Positions 1 to 8,286 of a stretch of 64,000 nucleotides of DNA are shown here, one piece after another. The DNA is from CAG-411 sp963643465 (lineage in GTDB: Bacteria > Bacillota > Clostridia > Lachnospirales > Lachnospiraceae): positions 62,001 through 126,000 of the forward strand of contig CAVIJT010000008.1 in NCBI GenBank assembly GCA_963643465.1, in the 5' to 3' direction. Position 1 is the first letter of the stretch. Each line of letters opens with the position of its first letter. The notes below the pieces were generated by a model that saw nothing but the letters and a program-made list of their open reading frames with translations, was not told where the DNA came from and did no database searches. The position numbers and the translations under genes are program-made.

Positions 1-1227
1 TTGGGAAAATTGAAGGCAGAGGCAGATTTATTGTATCAGCCTTTTAAAAATCTTAGCCATGGAGAGCAGACCAAGGTGTTGTTAGCATTGCTTTTTTCTG
101 GAGAAAATGAATTTTTGCTTATTGATGAACCGACTAATCATTTAGATTATGAGGCAAGAGCTTGTGTAAAGGAATATTTACAAGAGAAAAAGGGGTTTAT
201 CCTTGTGTCACATGATAGAGATTTGTTGGATGCTTGTGTGGATCATGTATTGGTGCTTAATCGAAAATCTATAGAGGTGCAAAGTGGTAACTTTTCCAGC
301 TGGTGGGAAAATAAAAATCGAAAAGATCATTTTGCCATGGCAGAAAATGAAAAGCATTTACGTGAAATAAAATCTCTAAAAAAGGCAGCAGATCGAAGTC
401 AACGCTGGGCAGAGAAAAGTGAAGGCCGAAAAATTGGATTTGATCCCATAAAAGAAAATGATCGAAGCATTAGTACCAGAGCGTATATTGGTGCAAAGAC
501 AAAGAAAATGCAGAGTCGTGTTACTCAATATGAACGGCGAATGGAGCAGGAAATTCGAGCAAAGGAAGGTCTTTTGCAGGATATAGAAAATCCTGTAGAT
601 TTAAAATTATATCCTATGAAGCATCATAAAAATCGTTTGCTTTTATGTAAAAATGTATCTGTAGGTTATGCTGATTCAGAGGAGTCCATATTGAAGAAAT
701 TTGACTTTGAATTGATGCAGGGAGAACGTATCTTTTTGCAGGGAAAAAATGGATGCGGCAAATCTACTTGTATTCAGATGTTATTGTCACAGTTAGGAAA
801 AGGTGCTACAAAACAGGTTGTTATAAGAGAAGGTAACATCCAATGTGCATCTGGATTGGTAGTTTCTTATGTGAATCAAGATACCAGTTTTTTAAAGGGA
901 AATATACATGAATTTTGCGAAAGTCAAGGATTGGAAGAACGCTTATTTTTTGCATTGCTTCGACAGTTAGATATGGAACGGACGCAATTTTTGAAGCCAC
1001 TAGAATCCTTTTCAGAAGGGCAAAAGAAAAAAGTGTTGCTTGCGTCTAGTTTGCTGACACCAGCCCATTTGTATATTTGGGATGAACCTTTAAATTATAT
1101 TGATGTGTTTTCACGAATGCAGTTGGAAAAATTAATTTTGGAGTACCAACCGACTATGATTTTAGTGGATCATGATGTTTGTTTCCAAGAGAAAATTGCA
1201 ACAAGAATTGTGCGTTTGAAAGAGTAA
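1..1227 (+). CDS. ABC-F family ATPase, 5'-truncated by window edge
   Basis: This is the C-terminal 408 residues of a soluble twin-ATPase protein of the ABC-F family, which acts on the ribosome rather than in a membrane; antibiotic-protecting Lsa/Vga-type members belong here. The first nucleotide-binding domain begins inside the window, with its signature LSHGEQ near residue 20 and Walker B LLIDEPTNHLD near 40; its Walker A lies upstream and is missing. A basic, helical interdomain linker spans about residues 100-200. The second domain has Walker A GKNGCGKST near 250, signature SFSEGQ near 338 and a variant Walker B IWDEPLNYID near 358. The WDEPLNYID variant is typical of the Lsa/Vga branch (family knowledge). 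No membrane segments are present. The substrate or drug cannot be read from the sequence. The TTG at base 1 is not a genuine start. Confidence 0.85.
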   Translation: MGKLKAEADLLYQPFKNLSHGEQTKVLLALLFSGENEFLLIDEPTNHLDYEARACVKEYLQEKKGFILVSHDRDLLDACVDHVLVLNRKSIEVQSGNFSSWWENKNRKDHFAMAENEKHLREIKSLKKAADRSQRWAEKSEGRKIGFDPIKENDRSISTRAYIGAKTKKMQSRVTQYERRMEQEIRAKEGLLQDIENPVDLKLYPMKHHKNRLLLCKNVSVGYADSEESILKKFDFELMQGERIFLQGKNGCGKSTCIQMLLSQLGKGATKQVVIREGNIQCASGLVVSYVNQDTSFLKGNIHEFCESQGLEERLFFALLRQLDMERTQFLKPLESFSEGQKKKVLLASSLLTPAHLYIWDEPLNYIDVFSRMQLEKLILEYQPTMILVDHDVCFQEKIATRIVRLKE

Positions 1228-1242
1228 AATATAAAAAAAGAG

Positions 1243-1289
1243 AACTCTTTTTCTGATTTCTACATAGAATATAGAAAAAGGGTTTTTTT
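1243..1289 (+). terminator. Rho-independent terminator after ABC-F gene
   Basis: A 12-bp stem (1243-1254 with 1273-1284, one G-U pair) is followed by a run of seven T ending at 1289. The next gene's ATG starts at 1290, directly after the T-run, so the hairpin could also act as an attenuator for that gene. Confidence 0.75.
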
Positions 1290-1832
1290 ATGTCTGAAGT
1301 AGAAAAGGGAATGGAAAATAGTTGTAATACCATGGAGGTAAGACCTGCGATTATGCAGATGTCCTATCCTGCCATAAGAGTGTCTGGAAAAAATCCCAGA
1401 TATGCAGAAATTTTAAAAATAGATTGCTGTGGGGCAGTGTCAGAATTATCTGCCGTTACACAGTATGTTCATTCACAGATATTATTGTCCAATAGAAATT
1501 GTGAAGCAGCAAAGATTATTCTTAGTATTGCCATGGCAGAAATGATACATTTACAGAAATTGGGGCAGCTGATTGAATTACTTGGTGGTTATTTGGATTA
1601 CAAAGTTATGAAAAATCAGAGAAGTACCGCTTGTTGGACAACGGAGTGGCTTTCTTTGCAAAGAGAACCAAGCAAAATGATACAGGAAGGAATCGCATCT
1701 GAAAAGAGTGCCATTATGCAATATCAAAAACATATGCAACTGATAAAAGACCCGTATGTGAGAAATGTGATTGCAAGAATTATTAAGGATGAAGAATATC
1801 ATATCTTTTTGCTTCAATCTTGTCAGATATAA
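1290..1832 (+). CDS. Ferritin-like diiron-domain protein
   Basis: This 180-residue protein has the four-helix ferritin-like pattern: E52, E84xxH87, E138 and E168xxH171, the E/ExxH/E/ExxH arrangement that binds a diiron or dimanganese centre in rubrerythrins and manganese catalases. The N-terminal 40 residues are not part of the four-helix core. The physiological substrate is not evident; oxidative stress or metal handling is inference. Start choice is uncertain: ATG 1290 follows the upstream terminator T-run immediately and uses the AAAAAGGG of the stem as its only Shine-Dalgarno. ATG 1311 and ATG 1335 are alternatives with poor ribosome binding sites. All ligand residues lie downstream of every candidate start. 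Confidence 0.7.
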   Translation: MSEVEKGMENSCNTMEVRPAIMQMSYPAIRVSGKNPRYAEILKIDCCGAVSELSAVTQYVHSQILLSNRNCEAAKIILSIAMAEMIHLQKLGQLIELLGGYLDYKVMKNQRSTACWTTEWLSLQREPSKMIQEGIASEKSAIMQYQKHMQLIKDPYVRNVIARIIKDEEYHIFLLQSCQI

Positions 1833-1904
1833 AATCAGAAAGAAATATAGTTATGTGAGAAAATATAGAAAGAGAGTGTTTTTCGAATTTTGCACATGGA
1901 CGGA

Positions 1905-1936
1905 GTGACAATCTGTGAATGAGATTGTCACTTTTT
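1905..1936 (+). terminator. Rho-independent terminator after ferritin-like gene
   Basis: A perfect 10-bp stem GTGACAATCT / AGATTGTCAC with a 7-nt loop is followed by five T. It separates the ferritin-like gene from the solute-binding protein gene. Confidence 0.85.
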
Positions 1937-1966
1937 GATAAAAAAAGGGAGAAAATGGTAAATAAG

Positions 1967-2003
1967 TTGATTTTTTTCACTAAAAATGGTACAGTGTTAT
2001 AAA
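1967..2003 (+). promoter_or_regulatory. Candidate promoter for solute-binding protein/MCP pair
   Basis: TTGATT (1967-1972) is 17 nt upstream of TACAGT (1990-1995). An extended -10 TGTTATAAA (1995-2003) overlaps it. Either would give a leader of roughly 75-85 nt before the lipoprotein gene. Sequence-only call, moderate to low certainty. Confidence 0.35.
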
Positions 2004-2080
2004 GAGAAAGTGCAATTTTTTTATAACGTGGACAGTTTTGTTAGGGGGAACTGTGTTACGAATGATAGGGGGAATCACAA

Positions 2081-3583
2081 ATGCATAAGAGAAAATTTTG
2101 GCTGCCTTTCCTTTTGGCAGCAACACTTGCTTTAGCAGGATGTGGTAGTGAAAAACAGGAGAAGGATGCTTCTAAGGAAGAAGAAGTAGAACTCTACATT
2201 TTCAACTCTAAGGGTGAGATATCTGAGGCTATGGAAGATTTAGCTGCGGATTATGAGAAAGAGACTGGCGTGTCAGTGCGTGTATTTAACACGCAGGCAG
2301 GAGAAGACCACATGAAAGCACTCCGTTCTTTGATGAATGAGAAGGTAAAACCAGACATTTATACGGTGCAGTCTGTGGCAGAGCTGGAGGAGTGGGAAAG
2401 TTATGATTATGTGATGGACTTTTCTGATTCTAAAAGTATGACTAGCGAGTTTAAAGAATTGGCAGACAATATTCCAGAAGGACTTCGTTTAACAACAGAA
2501 GATGGCACAAACTATGGTGTTCCATATAACATTGAAGGATATGGTTATATGGTAGATACGCAGATGCTTGCCGATATTTTCGGAGAGGGAAATACAGAGA
2601 AAATTTTGGAAGATTTGCGTTTATGTAATTATAGTGACTGGGAGAATTGTGTAAAAGCATTGGGTGAGTTTATTGACAGTGGAAACACTGCTACCGTTAC
2701 TATCAATGGAAATAGTTATACTATGCAGAGTAAGACTGGACTTGCAAAGAAGCTGACAGGTGTGTTTGCTGTAGCAGGAAGTGAATCATGGACCTATGGT
2801 GACCACATGTTAAATGTGGCTGTGTGTGCCGGTTTGCAAAATGTAAGCCAAGCACAGAATGCTACAAAAGAACAAGTACAAAACTTAAAACAAGCATTTG
2901 TAGCATATGCAAAAGCCTTGGATTTAAAAACTACATATGCAGCAGGTGAAAATGGACATCTTACTCGTTCTGCAGATATGATTAGTGCTAGCACAAACAG
3001 TTATGATATGGCAATTTCCAAATTTGCAAACAGCAAAGCCATTTTCTTTAAAAATGGTAACTGGACAGCATCCAGTATTGAAGCTATTGACTCGGATGTA
3101 GCGGCAAGACTTACGTTTATTCCAGTAAAACTTCCAATTGAAGATTCGGATATTAAAGTAGAAGGATTGACTGGGGACAAGATGAACCAGACAATACCAG
3201 TATTTGCATCTATGTATTATGCCATTAACGATCGAAACGACGAGGCACACAAGAAGGCAGCAGAGGATTTTCTTGTATGGCTCAATACTTCTGAGACTGG
3301 AATGAAGTATCAGACAGAAGTATTTCAGTTTATTCCATATAATGCAGATCCAGAAACTACTACAGTATCAAATGCACTGGGAAATTCTATTATTCAATAT
3401 GTAAATTGGGGTGGAACCTTAGCAAACCCATATAATGGTGCGCCTTCTAACTGGGGAGGAAATACGGTGGGAACCTATTTGCTAAAGAATTATCTGTCAA
3501 AAACCACATGGAGTCAGGCAGATTATGAAACAATAGCAGATTATGCAGTAGATAAGTGGATTTCCATGGCAGGATTGAACTAG
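2081..3583 (+). CDS. Lipoprotein extracellular solute-binding protein
   Basis: This 500-residue protein begins with a lipoprotein signal peptide: charged MHKRK, a hydrophobic stretch, and the lipobox LALAGC with the lipidated cysteine at residue 21. The rest resembles family 1 extracellular solute-binding proteins of ABC transporters (sugar-type); segments such as PDIYTVQSVAELEEW and YGVPYNIEGYGYMVDTQML fit that fold. The Shine-Dalgarno AGGGGGA precedes the ATG. No permease or ATPase genes are adjacent; instead a chemoreceptor follows after 15 nt. That suggests a binding protein that may present its ligand to the receptor rather than only feed a transporter (inference). The ligand is unknown. 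Confidence 0.8.
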   Translation: MHKRKFWLPFLLAATLALAGCGSEKQEKDASKEEEVELYIFNSKGEISEAMEDLAADYEKETGVSVRVFNTQAGEDHMKALRSLMNEKVKPDIYTVQSVAELEEWESYDYVMDFSDSKSMTSEFKELADNIPEGLRLTTEDGTNYGVPYNIEGYGYMVDTQMLADIFGEGNTEKILEDLRLCNYSDWENCVKALGEFIDSGNTATVTINGNSYTMQSKTGLAKKLTGVFAVAGSESWTYGDHMLNVAVCAGLQNVSQAQNATKEQVQNLKQAFVAYAKALDLKTTYAAGENGHLTRSADMISASTNSYDMAISKFANSKAIFFKNGNWTASSIEAIDSDVAARLTFIPVKLPIEDSDIKVEGLTGDKMNQTIPVFASMYYAINDRNDEAHKKAAEDFLVWLNTSETGMKYQTEVFQFIPYNADPETTTVSNALGNSIIQYVNWGGTLANPYNGAPSNWGGNTVGTYLLKNYLSKTTWSQADYETIADYAVDKWISMAGLN

Positions 3584-3598
3584 AGAGGGGGCATCGTT

Positions 3599-5698
3599 AT
3601 GGCAGTGAAAATAAATAGGATGAGTAAAGAAAAAAAGGGGAAAAAAACTAGAATTAGCATATTAAACAGCATTCGTGGAAAGATGATTTTAGGATTTTTG
3701 GTACCAGTTGTTTTGATTATTGTGTTAGGTGTGATTTCCTATGAAATTTCTTCAAGTGGTTTTCGCAGTAACTATGAGGATTCTGCAACTTCCACAATAC
3801 GAACGGTAGCGGAGTATTTTGATTTGGGATTTCATACCATTTCATCAAAATCTTTGCAGTTAGACTCTACGGATAGCATAACAAATTACTATTCTGGTGA
3901 TTATAAGGGTGATGAAGTCAACGAAGTATTGGCACAGACAGAGTGTTATAATGAAGTATATTCTGCAGCCGTACTGGATCAGATGGTATCAGGAGTGTAT
4001 ATTATTGGAAATTATGGAGAGAATGTAAACTCTTACCGAAAAGAAGACTTGATGCCTAACAGTTATGCAGATTTCTTAGAATCTAGCGAATATCAAGCCT
4101 TAGTGGATAGTAGAAATCCGGAAATTTGGCTTGGTTATCATCCTTTTATTGATGAGAAAATAGGAGATATCCAGTCGGAGTATGGCATTTCTGTAATTCG
4201 AAATTTGATGGATTCTGGTAATAAAAAGGCTGGATTTATTATTTATGATATTTCTGTAGACTTTATTCAGGAAATGTTAGATGAAACAGAAGTGGGAGAA
4301 GGTAGTATTGTTGGTTTTGTCACAGATGACGGACGAGAAATTTTGTCCGCATCTTCGGATAAAAATTTTTCTTTCGTAGATACAGACTTCTACAAAGAGG
4401 CATTAAAATCCGATTCTCTTAGCGGAGATAAGATGGTTACATATAAGGGTTCAAGCTATTTGTTTACTTATGCAAAAATGGAAGGCTATGGTTCTATGAC
4501 ATGTTCCATGATTCCACAGCAAGTTATTTTAGCCCAAAGTTATGAACTTCGAAATGTGACAACAGCTATAGTGGTATTTGCTTGTATTATCGCTATTTTA
4601 ATTGGTACGATTATCGCGTCTGGAATTAGTGGTGCCATTGGACAAGTTAATAAGAAATTGGAAGTGGTTTCTAGTGGTGATTTGACAGTCGAAATTAAGA
4701 ATCGAAGAAAAGATGAATTCCGTAATTTGATTGAAGGAATTATGGGAATGTTAAAAAGCATGAAGAAATTAATTCAAGAGGTAGCAGGTACAGGAACAGC
4801 AGTAGCTACTGCGGCAGAAGAAGTAACAGACAACTCTGCAGTAGTGCTTACCGCCACACAAGGAATTACAAAGGCGATTAAGGAAGTGGAAGTTGGTATT
4901 GTGCAGCAATCAGAAGATTCTGAACGTTGTTTGATGAAGATGAGCGAGCTTTCCAATAAAATTAATGAGGTATCCGATAACACAGAAAACATTAAAGAAA
5001 CAGCAAATGATACTAAGCGTATTGTTCAGGTAGGACATAATACGATGCAGGAATTGGGAGACAAAGTAAAAGATACGACTGATCGCATGAAAGATATTTT
5101 ATCCAACATTCAGCAACTATCTCAGCAATCACAGACGATTGGACACATTATTAACACCATTAATGATGTGGCAGAGCAGACGAACCTGTTATCGTTAAAT
5201 GCGTCTATTGAGGCAGCAAGAGCAGGTGAGGCAGGAAAGGGATTTGCAGTGGTAGCAGATGAGATTCGAAATCTTGCAAATCAGACTACAGATGCAGCTG
5301 CAGAGATTAACACGATTATTTCTAATATTCAGAATCAGACCAATGTAACAGTAGATACAGTAGAGCAGGCACAGCAGACCGTTTCTATGCAGGAGCAGGC
5401 ATTGGAATCTACGGTACATGCGTTCCATGAAATTAATAGTCATGTAGAAGATTTGAATTGCAATTTGGAAAGTATTATAGCTGGTATTGGAAGTATAGAA
5501 GGCGTAAAAGAAGATACGTTATATGCAATTCAGAATATTTCCGCAGCTTCGGAGGAAGTGGCAGCTACTATGACAGATCTTGCAGAGTCTTCTAATCAGC
5601 AGCTTGGTGCCGTTGAAATTTTAAATGAAACTGCCAAGAAATTGGGAGAAAATGCAAACCAAATGAAAGAAGTTATTTCTGTATTTAAAGTAGAATAA
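3599..5698 (+). CDS. Methyl-accepting chemotaxis protein
   Basis: This 699-residue chemoreceptor has a short basic cytoplasmic N-terminus, a first membrane segment at about residues 30-52, an extracellular Cache-like sensor domain to about 318, a second membrane segment at about 319-341, a HAMP domain at about 343-395, and a long cytoplasmic coiled-coil signalling domain. The conserved hairpin tip reads INDVAEQTNLLSLNASIEAA and is the CheA/CheW contact region. It senses an extracellular ligand and passes the signal to the flagellar CheA pathway. The gene follows the lipoprotein binding protein by 15 nt with Shine-Dalgarno GAGGGGG, so the two are probably one transcript and may work as a ligand-binding/receptor pair (inference). 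Confidence 0.93.
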   Translation: MAVKINRMSKEKKGKKTRISILNSIRGKMILGFLVPVVLIIVLGVISYEISSSGFRSNYEDSATSTIRTVAEYFDLGFHTISSKSLQLDSTDSITNYYSGDYKGDEVNEVLAQTECYNEVYSAAVLDQMVSGVYIIGNYGENVNSYRKEDLMPNSYADFLESSEYQALVDSRNPEIWLGYHPFIDEKIGDIQSEYGISVIRNLMDSGNKKAGFIIYDISVDFIQEMLDETEVGEGSIVGFVTDDGREILSASSDKNFSFVDTDFYKEALKSDSLSGDKMVTYKGSSYLFTYAKMEGYGSMTCSMIPQQVILAQSYELRNVTTAIVVFACIIAILIGTIIASGISGAIGQVNKKLEVVSSGDLTVEIKNRRKDEFRNLIEGIMGMLKSMKKLIQEVAGTGTAVATAAEEVTDNSAVVLTATQGITKAIKEVEVGIVQQSEDSERCLMKMSELSNKINEVSDNTENIKETANDTKRIVQVGHNTMQELGDKVKDTTDRMKDILSNIQQLSQQSQTIGHIINTINDVAEQTNLLSLNASIEAARAGEAGKGFAVVADEIRNLANQTTDAAAEINTIISNIQNQTNVTVDTVEQAQQTVSMQEQALESTVHAFHEINSHVEDLNCNLESIIAGIGSIEGVKEDTLYAIQNISAASEEVAATMTDLAESSNQQLGAVEILNETAKKLGENANQMKEVISVFKVE

Positions 5699-5711
5699 TT
5701 AAAATTATAAA

Positions 5712-5752
5712 ACAAAGAAGCTGGCGTACTGTGTGCGTCAGCTTCTTTGTGT
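5712..5752 (+). terminator. Rho-independent terminator after MCP gene
   Basis: A stem of about 15 bp (ACAAAGAAGCTGGCG with TGCGTCAGCTTCTTTGT, one mismatch) spans 5712-5750. The T-rich part lies in the 3' arm. It ends the binding-protein/MCP transcript. Confidence 0.75.
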
Positions 5753-5888
5753 CTTGCATACAAAGAAAAATTCCTTTATACTAACAAGTACAGCATTTGT
5801 TTGAAGTGGCGGCAAAAATATGTGCCAATGAAGGGAAGGACAAATGAAGATAGCATAGTCTGAAATGGAGAAAGGCTGAGGACGAATT

Positions 5889-7676
5889 ATGAATATACGA
5901 GAATATTTGAAAACAAGCAAATTATTGGCAGATGGGGGAATGGGAACCTATTATGGAACACTTCACAATGGAGAAGTGTCAGAATTTGCCAATTTAGATA
6001 ATCCAAGAGAAGTAGAAAAGATACATTTGGCATATTTAAAGGCAGGTGCCAATTTAATTGTGACAAACACATTTGCCGCAAATGAGCAGAGCATGGGTAT
6101 ATCAGGGAAAGAAGTGACTAGGTGTATTAAGCAGGGAATTGAGATTGCAAAAAGTGCCATTGAAAAATCGGGAAAAGAGCAAGTCTTTCTTGCTGGTGAT
6201 ATTGGACCTATTCAAGAGCAGGGAGAATGTAAGGAAGAAGATATTTTAAAACAGTATAAGCGAACCATTGATTTGTATTTGGAGGAGGAACTTCCAGTTA
6301 TTTTGTTTGAGACATTCTCCAGCTTATATTATGTAAAACCGTTAGTGGAGTATATCAGAGAGAAGAATAAAGAGGTGTTTGTGATTGTAAGTCTTTGCCT
6401 CAACAAAAATGGGTATACACCAGCTGGTATGTCAGGAAGAAGATTGTTAGAAGAATTAATTGAGATGGATGAGGTAGATGCTTGTGGTTTGAACTGTGGA
6501 ATTGGTTCGGGTCATATGCTTCAGGTTGCTCAGGAGTTGCAGGATTTATTTGAACAAAAATATATGATGATAATGCCAAATGCAGGATATCCGGAGCAGC
6601 TTAGAAATCGTATGGTATTTTTAGATAATGGCAACTATTTTGCAGAAAATATGAATGAGATTGCCAAAATGAATGTTGCAATTTTAGGTGGATGTTGTGG
6701 AACAACTCCAGATTATATTTTCCGCTTAGAAAAACGGTTAGATTTTTCTCCAGTACAGATTAAGAAAATGGAAACAAACCAAGAACAGCAAAAAGAAGAG
6801 CAAAAAATTCCAAAAAAGAAAAATGGTTTCTTGGAGAAATTAAATAAAGGAGAAAAAGTAGTGGCAGTGGAGCTTGATCCACCTTATGATGCTAATTATG
6901 AAAAGGTTATGGAGTGCGCATTCCATTTACAGGACTGTAATGTGGATATGATTACTATGGCAGATTCTCCTATGGGGCGAAGTCGTGTGGATTCTATTTT
7001 GATGAGTGTAAAGATTGCACAGGAGACAGGAATGGCAGTTATGCCTCATATTGCATGTAGAGATAAAAATATGATAGCCATGCGTTCTGGTATTCTTGGA
7101 GCTTACATTAACAAAATTCGAAATATTCTTTTAGTAACAGGAGACCCGGTTCCAAGCGTGAGCAGAAACGTAACAACTAGCGTATTTGATTATCATTCTA
7201 TTCGTTTGATGGAATTTGTAAAAGAAATGAACGAGGAGCATTTTTGTGAAGACCCTATTGTGTACGGAGGTGCTTTAAATTACGGAAGAGGAAAGTTAGA
7301 ACAGGTTGCCAAGCGTATGCAACAAAAAATCGATGCCGGATGTAGTTATTTCTTGACACAGCCTATTTATTCCAAAGAAGATATGGAGCGAATTCGGACT
7401 TTGAAAGAAATGGTGGACACTAAGATTTTATGTGGAATTATGCCATTAGTTAGCTATCGAAATGCAAACTTTATTAAGAATGAAATGACGGGAATTAACG
7501 TGCCAGATGAGATTGTGGCGCGATATAGCCCAGATATGAGTAAAGAAGAGGGAGAAATCGTAGGAGCAGAGATTGCAAGTGAAATTATAGAGCAAATCTC
7601 GGATTTCGCAGATGGTTATTATTTTATGTTACCATTTAACCGCGTGTCTTTGATGGACAAAATAAAAATACAATAA
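5889..7676 (+). CDS. Bifunctional homocysteine S-methyltransferase / methylenetetrahydrofolate reductase (YitJ type)
   Basis: This 595-residue fusion enzyme has two catalytic halves. Residues 1 to about 290 are a homocysteine methyltransferase barrel, with the zinc cysteine in GLNCG near residue 200 and the pair in GGCCGTTPD near 268-270. A lysine-rich linker (about 290-315) leads to a MetF-like methylenetetrahydrofolate reductase domain (about 315-595) with VVAVELDPPYD, a RDKNMIAMRSGILGAY stretch and LVTGDP. It makes 5-methyl-tetrahydrofolate and transfers methyl groups to homocysteine, yielding methionine, as in Bacillus YitJ. Its length matches that family (about 610). The Shine-Dalgarno is GGAGAAAGG/TGAGG before ATG 5889. 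I looked for an S-box in the 190-nt upstream gap and did not see one. Confidence 0.88.
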   Translation: MNIREYLKTSKLLADGGMGTYYGTLHNGEVSEFANLDNPREVEKIHLAYLKAGANLIVTNTFAANEQSMGISGKEVTRCIKQGIEIAKSAIEKSGKEQVFLAGDIGPIQEQGECKEEDILKQYKRTIDLYLEEELPVILFETFSSLYYVKPLVEYIREKNKEVFVIVSLCLNKNGYTPAGMSGRRLLEELIEMDEVDACGLNCGIGSGHMLQVAQELQDLFEQKYMMIMPNAGYPEQLRNRMVFLDNGNYFAENMNEIAKMNVAILGGCCGTTPDYIFRLEKRLDFSPVQIKKMETNQEQQKEEQKIPKKKNGFLEKLNKGEKVVAVELDPPYDANYEKVMECAFHLQDCNVDMITMADSPMGRSRVDSILMSVKIAQETGMAVMPHIACRDKNMIAMRSGILGAYINKIRNILLVTGDPVPSVSRNVTTSVFDYHSIRLMEFVKEMNEEHFCEDPIVYGGALNYGRGKLEQVAKRMQQKIDAGCSYFLTQPIYSKEDMERIRTLKEMVDTKILCGIMPLVSYRNANFIKNEMTGINVPDEIVARYSPDMSKEEGEIVGAEIASEIIEQISDFADGYYFMLPFNRVSLMDKIKIQ

Positions 7677-7688
7677 CAAAATAAGGTG

Positions 7689-7740
7689 CAGCCGTATGTC
7701 CCAACATAGGAGTTTAGGACATACGGCTGTGTTCGTTTTT
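7689..7740 (+). terminator. Bidirectional terminator between convergent genes
   Basis: A perfect 13-bp stem (7689-7701 with 7717-7729) is followed by a T-rich tract at 7731-7740. It lies between the folate enzyme gene and the convergent DUF3783 gene and overlaps the stop region of the latter. Confidence 0.8.
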
Positions 7741-8085
7741 GAGTTCCTGAAAAAGTTCTACTGGTGTCCAAAAAATGTTGTGCATGGTAACGATGGCCTT
7801 TAGAGGAGTAGGCGGAATAAAAGATGCTTTGCATTCTGCCAGAAAGCAATCCAAAAGTTCAGAACTGATACCGGAAAAAACAAGCATTTCATCAGAAACT
7901 GTCTGTGCAGTATGTGGTTTGTTTTCTTTGGAAAATCCTTGAATACCGGCAAGATAACCAAGAGTCTGGTTATAGTCAACCGGATTTACTACCTTTGTTT
8001 TGATATTTAGTTTGTTACAAACTTGGTTTAATTGTTTGGCTTTTTGCGGCTGTATTTGAAAAAATAATAGAAGTCCCTGTTTCAT
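7714..8085 (-). CDS. DUF3783 family protein
   Basis: This 123-residue minus-strand protein is convergent with the folate enzyme gene and shares its terminator. It has a conserved-looking C-terminal half with EMLVFSGISSELLDCFL followed by PLKAIVTMHNIFWTP, which matches my recollection of DUF3783, a short family of Firmicutes. The N-terminal half resembles a small alpha/beta domain. No catalytic motif, signal peptide or membrane segment is visible, and its function is unknown. A Shine-Dalgarno GAGGGATGA precedes the start on the minus strand. Confidence 0.65.
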   Translation of the reverse strand: MKQGLLLFFQIQPQKAKQLNQVCNKLNIKTKVVNPVDYNQTLGYLAGIQGFSKENKPHTAQTVSDEMLVFSGISSELLDCFLAECKASFIPPTPLKAIVTMHNIFWTPVELFQELKNEHSRMS

Positions 8086-8225
8086 AAATCATCCCTCATT
8101 TCTAAAAAGTGTTTCAATTATTAAAAATGGTACAAAAAGCTACCATCAAAGCAAGTGTAGCAGAGAGTGTGAATAGGTGTCAATGTGTTATTAGTGGGAA
8201 ATAAAAAATGTGGAGTATTCAGAAC

Positions 8226-8255
8226 TTGCATAGAGTAGAAAAAGTGTGATACACT
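8226..8255 (+). promoter_or_regulatory. Candidate promoter for sulfite reductase gene
   Basis: TTGCAT (8226-8231) is followed 16 nt later by GATACA (8248-8253), with TGT just before the -10. It is a modest match to sigma-A and lies about 35 nt before the ATG. Low certainty. Confidence 0.3.
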
Positions 8256-8286
8256 CAGAGAAGATAAAATAAGCAGGAAAAGGAGT

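Noticed and set aside
5753..5888. S-box (SAM) riboswitch before the methionine/folate fusion gene
   Set aside because: I looked for the conserved S-box core and terminator and found neither; only ordinary AT-rich sequence and a Shine-Dalgarno.
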